Made by a program: the position numbers and the translations under genes. This document shows, piece by piece, positions 19,181-31,591 of a stretch of DNA of 64,000 nt; within the stretch, counting starts at the first letter, position 1; the number at the start of each line of letters is the position of its first letter. The DNA is from Lotus japonicus. Lineage: Eukaryota > Streptophyta > Magnoliopsida > Fabales > Fabaceae. The stretch lies in NCBI RefSeq assembly GCF_012489685.1, contig NC_080041.1:103199760-103263759 (forward strand), in the 5' to 3' direction. A model generated the notes under the pieces. That model did not search any database and was not told where the DNA came from. It saw nothing but the letters and a program-made list of their open reading frames with translations.

Positions 19181-21540
19181 TCACTTCCCTTCAGCACTGC
19201 CACATCATTGCTTTCACTACCGCTCTTATATTATATTGTCACTGCCATGAGCACAACCAACTCCCTAACCACCTTTTACCATGGAATATGCCATTCAAAT
19301 TAAAAAAACATTATTTATACTTTTCTTTTTGAAAAAAATATATATCTTTTTTTTTAAGTTAGAAGTGATATTTTGTTATTATTAGTTTTTAAGGGTATTA
19401 ATAGTTATAAGGTTAAGAATATCAAATATATACAAAATAAGAAGTGAATAGCTTATTAATAATTTATTCTTAAAAGAGAATAAAAATTATTAGTTTTTTA
19501 TTTTAGTATTTTTGAGAAATATATTTTATTTTTTTCATTAGCTTTCTTAAAAGTAATATGTTTTTTTAAATAGTTAAAAAATTTAATTCTGCTTTCAATT
19601 TTTAACATGGTTCTAATGATCAAGGTTTGATATATTTTTTGTAAAACTCTTGTCTTAGGTAGCCTAGCCACTTAATAAAAATACAATAACTAAAAGCTAC
19701 TAATGAAGAAACGATGGTGTGAAAAATTTAACTAATTTTCCATATCATGTTTTAGGCTTTTACACTTCTTTTTTTCTACAGCATTCTACACTTTTGTATA
19801 CTGTAGCTTTCCACAATCTTGATGATTGCTTTTCAATGTCTCCAGGAACAATACGCATCACCTATACATCAACCCAATTTGGAACACCTGAATTTGCATC
19901 TTAAAAAATATCATCTCATCTTACTATATGATTAAGAGATTGAAGAAATATAAAACCATCAAATCAAATTTTAGCATGAAAGATGTCTCTTTTTTGTTTT
20001 CTTATTTATATTTTCAATTGACCAACAAAATAAATTTGGGATATCAAATAAGACAGAGACAAAAGGCAACTTAAATACAAAAGAGACTACATTACACACA
20101 ACTGAAAAATTTAACTATAGAGTTACCTTCATGATGATAACAGAAAATAAGAAACGCGAGATGCAAGTCTACACAACACTGGAAAACCAATATTAAAGAA
20201 AATTTTAAAAAATAAAATAAAAGAGTCAACATTTCATCTTTGCATGGTGAAGATTCATATTCATCGCGAGAAAAAGAAAAACCTCGAAGATTTGAAGGAG
20301 ATTGTAGTCTTAGGGTAAAACATCTAATAAATGAGAGGAAACCTTGATCTGATAATGAGTGAAAGAAATGGAGAAATGAATGATTAAAGGGAAAAGTAAA
20401 AAAGAAGAAGAAAAAGAGAGACACACCTTAAGGGGAAACGTTCCTGGCATATGAGAGAAACATACCTTATATATTGATAATTATAAAGATTTACTTATAT
20501 TTCAAATATTCATTTCAAATTTGAAATTCACTAAATATATTAATTATATAGGTATAATACAATATGATCGTAATTGTTGTCTGATTATCATAATTGCATA
20601 ATTTTAGAATTTTATTTATTTAGGGGCTAGGCCGCTCACTGTAACAAAAAAATGATTTTTATTTATTTATAAAATTAATTAATATTTGTGAAATTAAAAT
20701 TAAGAATTGCTTAATTTATATCCTTCCTTTTATAGTGTTTAAATTGATTTTAAATCATTTCATAATTTTTGAAATTATTGGAGGGAACCCCAATTTTAAT
20801 TTCGAATTTAAAATTTAAATGTTTCAATACCCTAAATATTTAAAATACAAATTACTTAAGTTATGTCATAATTTTTTTAATTTGAAAAAAAAAAATCAAA
20901 GATTAGATATTTTTATCATTAATCATTAATCTCGAGTTTCATATGTTTTTATGAAATAGTTTGAGGAATTTTTTGAATTAATTTTTTTTGAATTAAAAAA
21001 ATTCAATATTATTGGAACCGGGAAACTAATTTTTAAATTTTTATTTTGACATTTTAAATTAAATAGTATTAGTGATTAATGACAGGTTGGCTAGGTTCCT
21101 TTGTGTTCAGGACTTTCCATAATCGTAGCACTCTGGTAACAATCTTCCAAGCTTTATTGGTCGCAACTCTAATTTTAGAGATATGATCGACGTTTGAATT
21201 CATTGTGTGTTATCTGTGAAGGCACTGATGTGGTGTATGAAAAAATTAATGTTTTGCAATGAAAAACACTCTACCGTGGGGTTTTACTTTTTTTTTTTGG
21301 AATGGAATGGAAAAAAAATAACGTATAATAAATGTGTTGATTACTTTTTTCTTTGAAATCACCGTATAATAAATGTATTGATTATTATTTCTCATGCATA
21401 GTATTTCGTATAATGAACAGAGGAGTATATTAGGGCTAGAATTATGATTTTGAATATATTGTAACGCATGAGTTTAATCAAGAGGATTCCACGTTAAAAA
21501 AAAAATTGAAGAGTATCAATCAAATTAAGCATTAATTTTT

Positions 21541-23694
21541 GTTTAAAATAGGAAAAAAATCAAATTTAGGTAGTGATTGGTGAAGCTTAATAATGATTAT
21601 GGAGAAACTTAATAATGGTTGTTTAAAATAGAAAAATATTTGAAATTCGAATGACTTTTTTAATATAGTTGTATTTTTAAATAAAATAAAAAACGAAATT
21701 TTAATGTCAATATATTTCTTCACTAATATATGTGTTTTTTTTAATTATTTAATTATTATTTTAATATATATTTTTCGGTAATATTTGTAAAAACAAATAC
21801 ACATAAAATAAAATAAAATTAATATGTTCAAATCTTTAATTTCATAAAATTGTTAAATGTATAGTTTTAAATTTAATTTATAATTTTTCATTATTTATTT
21901 ATAATTTTAAAACATTATGTAATTATTATTTCAAAAGCATTGTTGTAGTAATTTTGTATAAAAAAAATCTGGGTTTCAATCATTTTTTTTGTTAATATCT
22001 CTTTTTACATAATAAAAAAATCCATTTATTATGCACAATTTTTTCCGGATTATTTAATTTAATGAGTGTTTGGAATCTTTTTTGCAATGGTTTAAAAAAT
22101 ATGATTATAAAAGAAAACAGAAAATTAAAATTGTAATTAAATTAGACCACAATAATTAAGGTGAGTTATGACTCATGATAGTATGTTGTGAAAAAAATGT
22201 AGATAGGATTTTTTTCTTGGAGGGAAAATGGATGACTTAGAGGGTGCCATGTGTCATAGGTTTTCTAGAAGAAAACCTTATTTTCATATATATATAGATT
22301 TGAAATTTATGTAGTGATTGGAGAAACTTAATAATGAGTATGGAGAAACCTAATAATGATTGTTTTAATGGTTGTTTAAAATAGGAAAAAAAATTGAAAA
22401 TTGAATGACTTTTTTTAATATAGCTGTATTTTAATATATATAAAAAACGACATATGAATGTCAATATTTTTTTCATTAATATATCTTTATTTTTTAAATT
22501 AATGAATTATTATTTTAATATTTTTTTTTTTTGATAATATTTGTAAAAACAAATCTGGTTTTCATGCTATTTTTTCGTATATCAGTTTTTTTAAGACCTT
22601 ATTCAATTAAAATGTTCAAATTCTTAATTTCATATAATTGTTAAATGTATAATTTTTCATTATTTATTTAATATTTTAAAAAATTATGCAATTATTATTT
22701 TCAAATCTTTATTTTCGTATTATTTAATTCAATGAGTGTTAGGCATTATTTTTGCAATGTTTTCAAAATTATGGTTATAAAAGAAAACTGAAAATTAAAA
22801 TGTAATAAATTAGACCACAATAATTAAGGTGAGTTATGATTGAATGTTGTGACAAAAAAGTAGATTGATTTTTTTTCTTGGAGGGAAAATGGATAACTTT
22901 GGAGGTGTCATGTGTCATAGATTTCTAGAAGAAAACCTTCTTTTCATATGATGCAATCAATTTTAGGATTGATGGTTATTAAAAATAGGAAAACATTTAT
23001 AATTTATGTACAAACTTTATGATTTTGACCGAATTAACAATGGCTGTTTAAATTAAAAAAAAAAACAATAGATTTTTTTTAAATAGAAATTTTTTTAAAA
23101 TTATTTGAATGAATTTTTTTAATATACTTGTATTGCAAATCATCTTTTCTTTGGTATTATTTTAAAAGCTGTGTTTTATTTTTTTTGCAAATAAATAGTG
23201 TTAAACATGGGGTTGAAGTTGAACTTATAATTTTGCACTATTTATTTATACTGTTAAAACATCATGAGATTTTTATTTTAACAGCCGTGTTGTAGTTATT
23301 TTGTATAAAAAAAAAAGCTGGGTTAATATTTATAGATTTGATGTAAAAAAAATTAATAAAAAAGAATCTGGGTTTTGTATGTTAGGCATGTGTTTCATTC
23401 CTAAATATTTTTTTTGAATCCGTATTGTTTAATAAAAAAATAAAAAAAATTATTTTCAATCCCTATTGTTTAATTTTTTGAATGTTAGGCACGTGTTTTG
23501 TAATTGTTTCTATTTTATGTTTATCAAAGAAAACTGAAAATTAAATTAAATAACAATAATTATGTGAGTCATGTGGTTTTATGTTGGAAAAAAAAAAGGA
23601 AGGATTTTTTTTCTTGAAGGGAAACTGGAAGAATTTTGGGGTGCCATGTGGCATAGGCTTCTAGAAGGAAACATTATTTTCATATATATATAGA
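21541..23694 (-). repeat. Three tandem copies of the Helitron 5' end
   Basis: Units of roughly 758, 652 and 744 bp (21541-22298, 22299-22950, 22951-23694). Each ends, on the + strand, with the block TTCTTGGAGGGAAAATGGAT...GCCATGTGTCATAGG...CTAGAAG followed by TTTTCATAT. Copies 1 and 3 keep the full TCTATATATATATG terminus (complement) with A/T flank; copy 2 has lost it. Confidence 0.72.
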
Positions 23695-23723
23695 TATGTC
23701 ATGGAGATAATGTAGAATGCTTT

Positions 23724-23746
23724 ATTGTCAAAAAAAAAAAAAACAG
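23724..23746 (+). mobile_element. Tail-only retroposon insertion
   Basis: The 23-bp insert ATTGTC plus an A run and CAG is flanked by 10-bp direct repeats AGAATGCTTT (23714-23723 and 23747-23756). TTGTCAAAA is a common plant LINE 3' end, so this is probably an extremely 5'-truncated LINE/SINE copy. Confidence 0.5.
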
Positions 23747-23760
23747 AGAATGCTTTTGAA

Positions 23761-24974
23761 CAGTGTTATCAGACTCGGACCGGTGATCGACTCGGTCGAG
23801 GCACTGGGTCAATGAGTCAATGGTTCAACCACTGGGTCATTGGTTGAACCGTTTGACTCGGTTGACAATAAATAAAAAAATTATCCCTTCATCTAATCTT
23901 CACTCTCATCTTCAACATCAACACCAATTCTAAACCCAACAACCTTTTTATTTTTGAAAGGCCAAATATAACAGAACCCTTGTGAACAACAAAGCAAACT
24001 CCTTAGCAGATTCCAAGCAAATTTCTTCACGTTTCAATATTACTTCAATCTAAATTGGCGATGGATGCAGTGAACACCGCTCTCTCCAACCAATTATAAT
24101 AGCATCTCTCAAGCTTGCCCCTAACTCCAGAAACCAAAAACCCAGAAACAGTGCTTCTTTTGCCCCTAACCCTCATATTCTTCATCCTAAAATAGAAACA
24201 ACAAACACAATTTCAAGAACACCAAAACAGTAAACACAAAGACTTATTCCAGAAAACACAAACAGGAAAAAGATGATTATTAGTGAAAGAAAAAGGATGA
24301 TTTTTAGAATGTCAATTTCAAAAAAACACAAACAGAATCACCACACAACCTCAACCTTCATCCCCACCTGCGACTGAAACCCCACCCCCACCCCTACCTG
24401 CAACCAAAACATCCACCCCCACCTGCAACCCTAAACCTACACCCCAAAACCCTCCAAACCCAGGTGCGAATCGAGGTCCCCAGGGTAGATCTGGTCCAAA
24501 TCGAGGTCCTCGTACCTTGGTGTTGCTGTGAATCGAGATCCCCCTTGGTGCTGCTGTGAATCGCAGAGGAAATTGCTCGCTCTCTCGACCCTGCATCTGA
24601 CCTATGCACGGTGTACGTCGAGGCTCGTCGTCGTTCATCAAGCGTCGTCTTCAGCCCTCATTCAAGTGTTGTGAGATGTAGGTAGATCCGCATCGCAATC
24701 CCTCCACCTTTCTGTCACCGTCGTTCCTCTCCTTCAAATCCTTGTCACGTTTGTTTTGTTTTTGAATTTGAGTTTTTAGTTTTTTTTTTAAATAGCGAAC
24801 CGGTCCAACCGTAAGGACCGAGTCGCCGATTTTTTGACTGAACCGGCCGGTTTTTTCCGGTTCGCAGCGGGTGGATTGCATGGCCGATCCGATGCTCGGC
24901 TCGAACCGGCTTAGGGTCCGGTTCCCGGCTCAACCGGTCAAACCGGCCGGTTCGAGCCGAGTTTTATAACACTG
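23761..24974. mobile_element. Non-autonomous hAT-type element
   Basis: 1214-bp element with terminal inverted repeats CAGTGTTATCAGACTCGG (left) and, inverted on the right, CAGTGTTATAAAACTCGG. It is flanked by the perfect 8-bp duplication CTTTTGAA (23753-23760 and 24975-24982), the hAT hallmark. Subterminal regions are rich in ACCGG/CCGGT motifs. The interior (24330-24740) is GC-richer with short open frames in several registers but no recognisable transposase, so it is non-autonomous and may hold captured sequence. Confidence 0.85.
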
Positions 24975-24982
24975 CTTTTGAA

Positions 24983-27907
24983 CATTTGGAGGCTCATTCA
25001 ATTTTTTGAATTTATTCAACGTTGTTACTTTGCACAAAGGATTTAAGGTAACATGACTAATACAACAATTTCAACAGTATCATGACACTATGTATAAAAT
25101 ATCATTATGTAAGACAAATAATAATATTTAAATGACACCCGACAAATTTTATGGCGCATCGTAGGATCCGCCAAACTTGTCATTATCTCATAAAAGTTAC
25201 AGTAGTAATCAGGATTTGTTATTGAAATTAAGTAAGATCTACCCAATTGTTAGTTTGTTTCACAAGGCACGCACCAATTCAATACTGACATGACCTAATA
25301 GCTCTTGCTCTGCCACTAGCTAGTGTGATGGTGCGGGCCAGGAGAAGAAGAAAATCACGACGATCGATCTAATCTATGTCTCCACCTCGTTGTCTCGAGG
25401 AGTTTCAAGCAATCCAAAGCATCTAAAGACCTTTAAAAGGCAAATAATATTATGTGATGGATCTTTTCTAAATATATTCACTCTAGTTAGTTCTTCTTTT
25501 TTTCCAAAAAATAAAATCATTAGGCTGATGAATCATATTTAATTTAGGTTCAATTTCAAAAAAAAAATTATTTGAGTTCATTTTATAATATGAACACTTA
25601 TGCAAGTGTTTGAGATAATTTACTTAAATACCTTATGATATATTATAAACTGGTTGAGATCTAGGCTTCCGATGAAATACACAGGTACTTCAAGAGTTCA
25701 AGTATGCTTACCTCATATTAAGGCTTTGGGCTATCCTTATTGCACTCCAAATAGTTTGGGACTTGTTCCGGGTAAGAACATTGAAAAATTGATCATGAGA
25801 TTGTCTCACCTATGTTATCAGCCTCATTTATGGAGAATGTAGTCATACTAACCTTATTGAGATTTGTCTCACCTATGTTATCAGCTTCATTTATGGAGGA
25901 TGTAGTCATATTAGCCTTTAGCTTTGTACATTCACATTTACATTTTTTCTATCTCATTTTTCATTATTTTTTTTCATTTCTCACTATTCGTTTCCTAATC
26001 AAATAATCTATTGTTAGGTTTAAAATACACACGCAAATAATGCGGGAAGAATCTCGGCCATTGACCTTACGAAACTAAGGCATGGATACTTAGTTTCAAA
26101 CTTGGCTAGCTAAGGTGTTTAGGCAATCGAAATGTTGAATGTATTTTGGGATCATGCAATAATTAAAGAAAACAATTGACGAAAGGAAGTGATTTAGAGA
26201 CGAAAAGCTTCAAGGTTACGAAAATAATTGAATTCGATAATTCATGTATCCTATATCTAATGATTCCCGTGGACGTATCTGTTCTACCTCAAACTCAATA
26301 CCGACAAGCAATTGTTGTGAATGCATAAACATGAAGAACAGAGGAGCTACCTAGGAGATATTTCACGGTTCGCTATCTAAACAAGTTGAAAGCATAAAAA
26401 ATTAATCATAAAACAACCGTCAGGAGTGAATTATTCTTAACTATTTATACTCAATTCCATTCTGGTTCAGTGAAATTAATACTTCCGCTAGGAGCGAATT
26501 AACGATTAGAGATTATGTTAGCTGCTTTATATATATTAAGCACAAATAATTAATAAATATCATTCATGAAAGGAAACTAAACAATATAATAAATAAACGA
26601 GTTTCGCATCAACAATTACATTGCAACCTCGAAAAATATCTTTAACAAATCATAATAAACATGGAAATTAAAACGTATAAATACTAGTCAAGTTAGAATC
26701 CCATATAAAACAAAAAAAGAAGAGATGAACCAGTACATGGGTCTTCTCCATCTTCAATCTTGCTCCGAAATGTTTTTTCTCGTTCCTCTGCCTCCACAAT
26801 ACTCTAAAGCATTCCCAGCAAGTCTAGATTGTGTTAGAATGAATCATTTTGACCTAGGAACCTCTCATATACTTTAAACATGTTTGGGCTTATTTCTGAC
26901 ATTGTTAACGAGATTTTAATGAAGGCACAATTGTGCCTAACATCAGCATGATTGTGCTTAAATACAACAAATATTATGCACAAATGCTCTTTCTTCAATT
27001 GGCCATTTCTTTTCACTCCAACATCTTCTTGGCGATCCGACCTACCAAATTGAATATTTAGAAGTTGTGGATAACATATTAAAATTTTAGTTTGATCCAA
27101 TAGTGAATGAATCAACACAAACCATTCTATATGAGTGTTTAGAGTAGACATCTTGCTAAATTTAATTTTACACTTTTTATACTTTAGACCTACCTATCGG
27201 CATTTATCATAAAAACATGAGTTTTGTAAGGATAATGCAATATGTAGGCACAAAACAATATGAAAAACATAGTAGAAACCACGCATACAACATAATGTCA
27301 TGAAATAATTAGGTATAATAAGTGTTTGCATGAAAATTAAACTCTTCATAAATTATTATTCTTAGAACACTTATCACTGAAAAATATTAATTAAAATATA
27401 TTGATTTCTTTTTTATTCTATTTTTTATAATTATTATTTTTACAATAAATTTTCTACTTTTATTATCCTCCCCATTCATGTATGTTAAGTTTTCCAAAGT
27501 ATTCACGCAACCGACAACTATAAGACTATTCTTTATGCAACTCAGATATCACATTAAGTGAGTAGACCTCTTCAAACAAATTATTCTCCATACATACCAC
27601 CTAGAAATTAAAACCTGGACTATATGCTTAAGAAGTTCAACTATCTACCAGTTGTACTAGAAATTTGTTGATACAATCGTCTTGTGATTGATGTTAATGA
27701 AAAATTATTTTCATTCTTATTATTTTTATAGTAATTTTCTAATATAATATTTGAAAATTATATATTTAATTATATAATCAAATATTTAAAGTTATATCCT
27801 TTTATGATAACTTTCAGACCATTAGCATATTTTGAAATACTCTTTACACATACATCTAATTACAAATTTAATTTATCTATAAAATACTGCAAGTCCGCAA
27901 CACAAAT
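24983..27907. other. AT-rich stretch without recognised genes
   Basis: No supported gene. A 54-bp unit is repeated in tandem at 25801-25854 and 25864-25917 (3 mismatches). 26020-26830 has the even composition of a dispersed repeat and includes the inverted 36-bp repeat at 26315-26350. The short open frames have no recognisable motif. Confidence 0.5.
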
Positions 27908-27915
27908 GTTGAGGT

Positions 27916-28499
27916 TTTTTTTTTTTTTTTTACAAGAGGAAGATTAAAAGAAAACAGAAACTTAACTACATCATCCAAACACAAGGAGACAATGACAGAA
28001 GACGGCGGAAGTCTCCACACCCGATAAGAAGAGTCATCCCTAGAAGCTTGGCGGGTCAAAAAATCTGCTGCATTGTTCCTCTCACGCGGTACATAGACCA
28101 CAACAACATCCAACTCCCATTTAAGCATCACATGAACACGCAAAATTGTTTCTTTCTCCTAGAAAGTGGACACCTGAATCATTCAGAAAAACTCAACCAC
28201 CTACAAGCAATTGGAAGCACAAAATATAACCCTGTGACATAGCTCCCGAACGTGCTTGAGTCTCAACTCCATTGTCATCAACTCTGAGAGAAAGCAGCTG
28301 CCAAGGTTGAAACTAACATGAACATCCGAAAGCCAAGCACCCGAGTTGCTCCCAACAACCACTACGCAACTCATTCGATTGTAATCAGGACGTAAGCTCT
28401 CATCGACAGTGACATGGACAATTGTGCTCGCGGAGGGAGTTGAGGCAGCATCGATCATTTGAGAACAATCGTTGTGAGGCTGGTATGCTTCGAACAACC
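27916..28499 (-). pseudogene. 5'-truncated LINE copy, RNase H-like domain
   Basis: Minus-strand retroposed fragment. The poly(A) tail appears as a T16 run at 27916-27931, and 8-bp target duplications GTTGAGGT lie at 27908-27915 and 28500-28507. The coding remnant shows an RNase H fold: a TVDESL strand, GSNSGAWLSDV, SELMTMELRLKH, then YVPRERNNAADFLTRQAS, the last with the conserved Asn-Asp pair. Typical of the RVT_3 domain at the C-terminus of plant L1 ORF2. The catalytic Asp/Glu pattern is only partly kept and the frame changes near 28150-28200, so it is dead. Confidence 0.75.
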
Positions 28500-28512
28500 G
28501 TTGAGGTCTATG

Positions 28513-28534
28513 TTTTTTTTTTTTTTTGAAAAGA
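28513..28534 (-). mobile_element. Second tail-only retroposon insertion
   Basis: 22-bp insert (T15 then GAAAAGA on the + strand) flanked by perfect 9-bp repeats AGGTCTATG (28504-28512 and 28535-28543). It overlaps the target site of the neighbouring LINE fragment. Confidence 0.5.
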
Positions 28535-28806
28535 AGGTCTATGCTTAGTGTAACAGAAGACAAGTTAAAGCTTTTTTCTAAAGGAAAAAAGAAAAGAAAA
28601 AGAAAGTTAAAGCTTGAGTGGACATTCAGCTACGTTAACCTACATTAATTAACATAATTCTCTCAACTGCTTTGATGTATTCATAAAACCAAACCGTATT
28701 TATTTCTAATGGCAGATTAGTCAACCGAGTAGGACGAGTATTTCTTTTCGTCTCAAAAGCAAACCTCGTCCATAAAGTTCGATTGAACATAAATCATCAC
28801 AAGTAT

Positions 28807-29591
28807 TTTTTTTTGATAAGCAAGAATATATATTGAAATGAAGTATAAGGGGTACTTCAACCCAATACAAGTAGAGAACGAAGAAGTTACAAGAATTACA
28901 ATTTACAGTACCAAAGGACCCTCTACTATTAAAAAAGTCCACTACCTACTTGGAGGAAGGACTAAAGAAAAGAGTCTCGTTAAAACCTTACTAGGAAAAA
29001 CTCCATTGGGAAAACCTAGTGAAGGAAAAAGAGTACTCGATTCTAAAGGCCGAAATGCACCACCAAGAGGACTAAAGCACATCAAGAAAAGCTAAGGACA
29101 AATCCAACATTCCAATTCCATTCCAAATCTGCCAGCAAAACAAGCCACCAAGCACCTCCATCACGTATGTTAAATTTAAGTGCTGCCAATTACATTGAAA
29201 CAACCCAGCTTGAAGTTCAGCATCAAGATAACCCACCACCCCTTCACCCAAACCGCAAAATAAATGATAACATCTATGGAGCCAGCCAAAGTCCATCCAA
29301 GAAGCTTCTAAGCTAACACCATAAACCTGCCACACAATGAACACGCAAAAAGAATCAGCACAAGATTGCAGCAAATATGGCAAGCAAAAAATTGTGAAAT
29401 CTAGAACCAGCAAGATTGAAATGAGCCTACAAGACTGCAAGACAAGAAATTGGTTCACAGTACCACTCTGAAATTGCATGCTGGAAGCTATTGCTCTTTG
29501 CTTTTAACCAAAGCCAAGATTTGAATTTAACCTGCTCAAGAATACCGTTCACATGTGCCTCCTCTCCCCTAAAAACCTTACCATTCCTTCC
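28807..29591 (-). pseudogene. LINE 3' end (partner of 58281-59301)
   Basis: Minus strand, beginning directly beside the D LTR: GGAAG followed by a frame reading RNGKVFRGEEAHVNG and ending at a stop near 29408. This is the C-terminal tail of an L1-type ORF2, then a 3' UTR and a poly(A) tail seen as the T10 run at about 28807-28816. Placed after the + strand LINE part that stops at 59301 (...IWQLWIG), the frame runs on without a break. Hence the two are one LINE, split by the Sirevirus D/E insertion and later separated by an inversion. Confidence 0.85.
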
Positions 29592-30800
29592 TGAAGGTAT
29601 GAAAAACGGTAGAAGGGGGGATTTGAATCACGTTTTCAGAATAAAACTTCCACCTTAAGATTTTAGCAAATCTTTTCGAGACTCAAGAGGTGCTTAAGAT
29701 AAGAGATAGAAAAGCACACAAGGATTTTATCCTAATTCACTTGATGAATCACTCAAGCTACTCCAATCCACCCGTTAAGGTGATTTCTTCCTTCTTAGAA
29801 TGAAGGCAATCCACTAATCAGATAATTGTTACAACTGCACTTGAAACCTACAAGTGACTAACAATACACTGAGTTAGTTCACACTAAGATTCACTCTCTT
29901 AGTCTTCTCTAGGATCCGATCAACCTTGATCTCCTAAAGGTAACTAAACAACTGTTTAAGAAATCTTGTTTACAAAGAGATTGCTTCTAAAAAGCTTGTA
30001 GTAAACACAATGAAATCAAATGAAGAAAGAATGCTTAGAAGGTTTGAATATAGCTTGTGCGTGTAAGATTCTTCTAGCCGCATCTTTCAATCTTCAGCCT
30101 CTATTTATACTCCAAGGATAAGGGTTTGAACGTTGCATGAGAATGCTACCGTTGGAGGGCAGTTCTGGAATTTCCAGCTTCTGCTGTGGCTGAGAATGTT
30201 AGGTTAGGTCGTCAGGATAGTACAATTGCTTTTGTACTTTGGATAGTGACTTGACCTTTAACCTCGTTTGACTTCTGATCAGAGGAGCGCTTCGTGTTGG
30301 AACTTGTGAAGCTTGTTGATCAGAGTCAGAGGGAAGCATGGATCCTCTGACCGTTGTACCTTCTGATTCTCAACTCAGAGGATCAGTACTTGGTCTTCAG
30401 AGCCAGTTTGCTTCTGGACTTCAGAGTCTTCACTCTTCAACTTCTGGATCTTCAGAGTCTTCTACACCATCAGAACTTCTGAACCTTCAGAGTGTCTGGA
30501 TTGTCAGAACGTCTGGATCATCAGAACTTCAAGTGAGCTGAGTCCTTATCAGAGCTTGATTAACTTCAGATCTTCTGAAGCTTTTCTACTATTCAGATTG
30601 AACATAGAGATTGTGAAAGCGTTGCTAGGGTCACTCTTTAAGCACAGTGCTTCTGATTTGTGTGAGATTGTGTCAAGGTCAGAGCCTGTTAAGAGCACAC
30701 TCAGAAAACACGTTAGAGTACCACAATTGTTCATCCTAAAGGTTAACTTGTAATCATCAAAACATAGAGTTGTACTACTAGATCAAAACTTGATCTTACA
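29592..30800 (-). repeat. 3' LTR of Sirevirus D (pairs with E 5' LTR)
   Basis: 1209-bp LTR, minus orientation, with left flank CTTCC. It belongs to a subfamily distinct from A/C/F and is very close to the LTR at 59302-60509, whose left flank is GGAAG (the reverse complement). This pairing marks D and E as the two ends of one insertion. Confidence 0.92.
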
Positions 30801-31530
30801 ATCTCCCCCTTTTTGATGATGACAAAACTAAGTATTTTGATGAACAATTCTTAAACAATAAACTGAATTCACTCAGAGTTTAGAGAAATAGAGTTAGACT
30901 TATCCTGATGTGAATGGTTTATTCTGCTCATTCTGAATTCAAGTCATTGCTTGAATCTGAGCTTAGCTCCCCCTGAATCTAAGACTTAATGAAAACGTTA
31001 GTAATGTCTAGATTCTGAGCTAAAAAATATAAGAGTTCAGAGTGAAAACGCATGACATAGATGGATTGGAATAATCAGAGCGCATAAGTATTCAAAGTCA
31101 CGAATAGGGTATCAGAGTCAAACTAATATCACTTCAGAAGAAGTGAAATGTATTCATTGTATTTGCCCAGTGACACATCTATGGTCATAAAGGTGGAACT
31201 CTTAAATTCTCCAAAAGAAAAAGAAATCACACTAACACAGCTTACACATCAAAAACTGGGTTATACTCCCCCTTTTTGTCATAAGCCAAAAGCTTGGGGT
31301 GTGAAAAACTTAGTTTGAAGTACAAGGTACTCCCCCTTAGAGAAGGTCTAAGTTTTAAAAAGATGGAGAAGGAAAAAAAAATTAAAAAGAAATTAGTGAA
31401 TTAATGACATGAGTTAATGCATATGCAGAACATTTACCACCGGCCATGGGAGTAAAGAGAAGCTTCAATTACCAATAACTTATCCTCGAGAAACAACTTC
31501 AGCATTAACGTTTGGAGACTGAATTGAGCG
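30801..31530 (-). other. PPT and 3' non-coding zone of element D
   Basis: PPT at 30801-30814 (minus strand AAAAAGGGGGAGAT). Additional GGGGGAG motifs near 30970, 31267 and 31331. One copy of the PBS complement, seen on the + strand as GGTATCAGAG at 31108-31117. No sense-strand ORF. Confidence 0.7.
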
Positions 31531-31538
31531 TATAAGTA
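31411..31538 (+). promoter_or_regulatory. Promoter of the antisense ORF in element D
   Basis: TATAAGTA at 31531-31538, 61 bp before the ATG. Upstream, 31411-31510 shares GAGTTAATGCA, TTTACCACCGGCCA, GGGAGTAAAGAG, CCTCGAGAAAC and AGCATTAAC with F, although the LTRs and proteins have diverged. Confidence 0.72.
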
Positions 31539-31591
31539 GCGGTTAAACCATATCAGTCTTCACATCTCATTTTCTTGAACTTAAAAGAGCA

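Larger units (their letters stand above)
17776..23694 (-). mobile_element. Non-autonomous Helitron (minus strand)
   Basis: On the minus strand the element begins TCTATATATATATGAAAATAA at 23694, with A before it. It ends with hairpin ACCCGTGC-AGG-GCATGGGT, then AATTCCG and CTAG at 17779-17776, followed by T. These are the classic Helitron 5' TC and 3' hairpin-CTAG features with A/T flanks. No Rep/helicase coding is visible in the 5.9 kb, so it is non-autonomous, or a shorter Helitron (17776-22298) with extra 5' copies. The content is AT-rich and non-coding: an (AAT)n tract near 18113-18145, a CAC-rich block, and three tandem 5' repeats. Confidence 0.75.

Noticed and set aside
18966..19250. His/Pro-rich open frame in the CAC-rich block as a gene
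   Set aside because: Low-complexity triplet composition opens several frames; no start context, no conserved motif, inside a Helitron.
24351..24933. Open frames in the hAT interior as transposase or host gene
   Set aside because: Several short overlapping frames on the minus strand, none with a recognisable domain; kept only as possible captured sequence.
28838..29095. 85-codon open frame on the + strand as a small protein gene
   Set aside because: It lies antisense in the 3' UTR of a LINE and has no motif.
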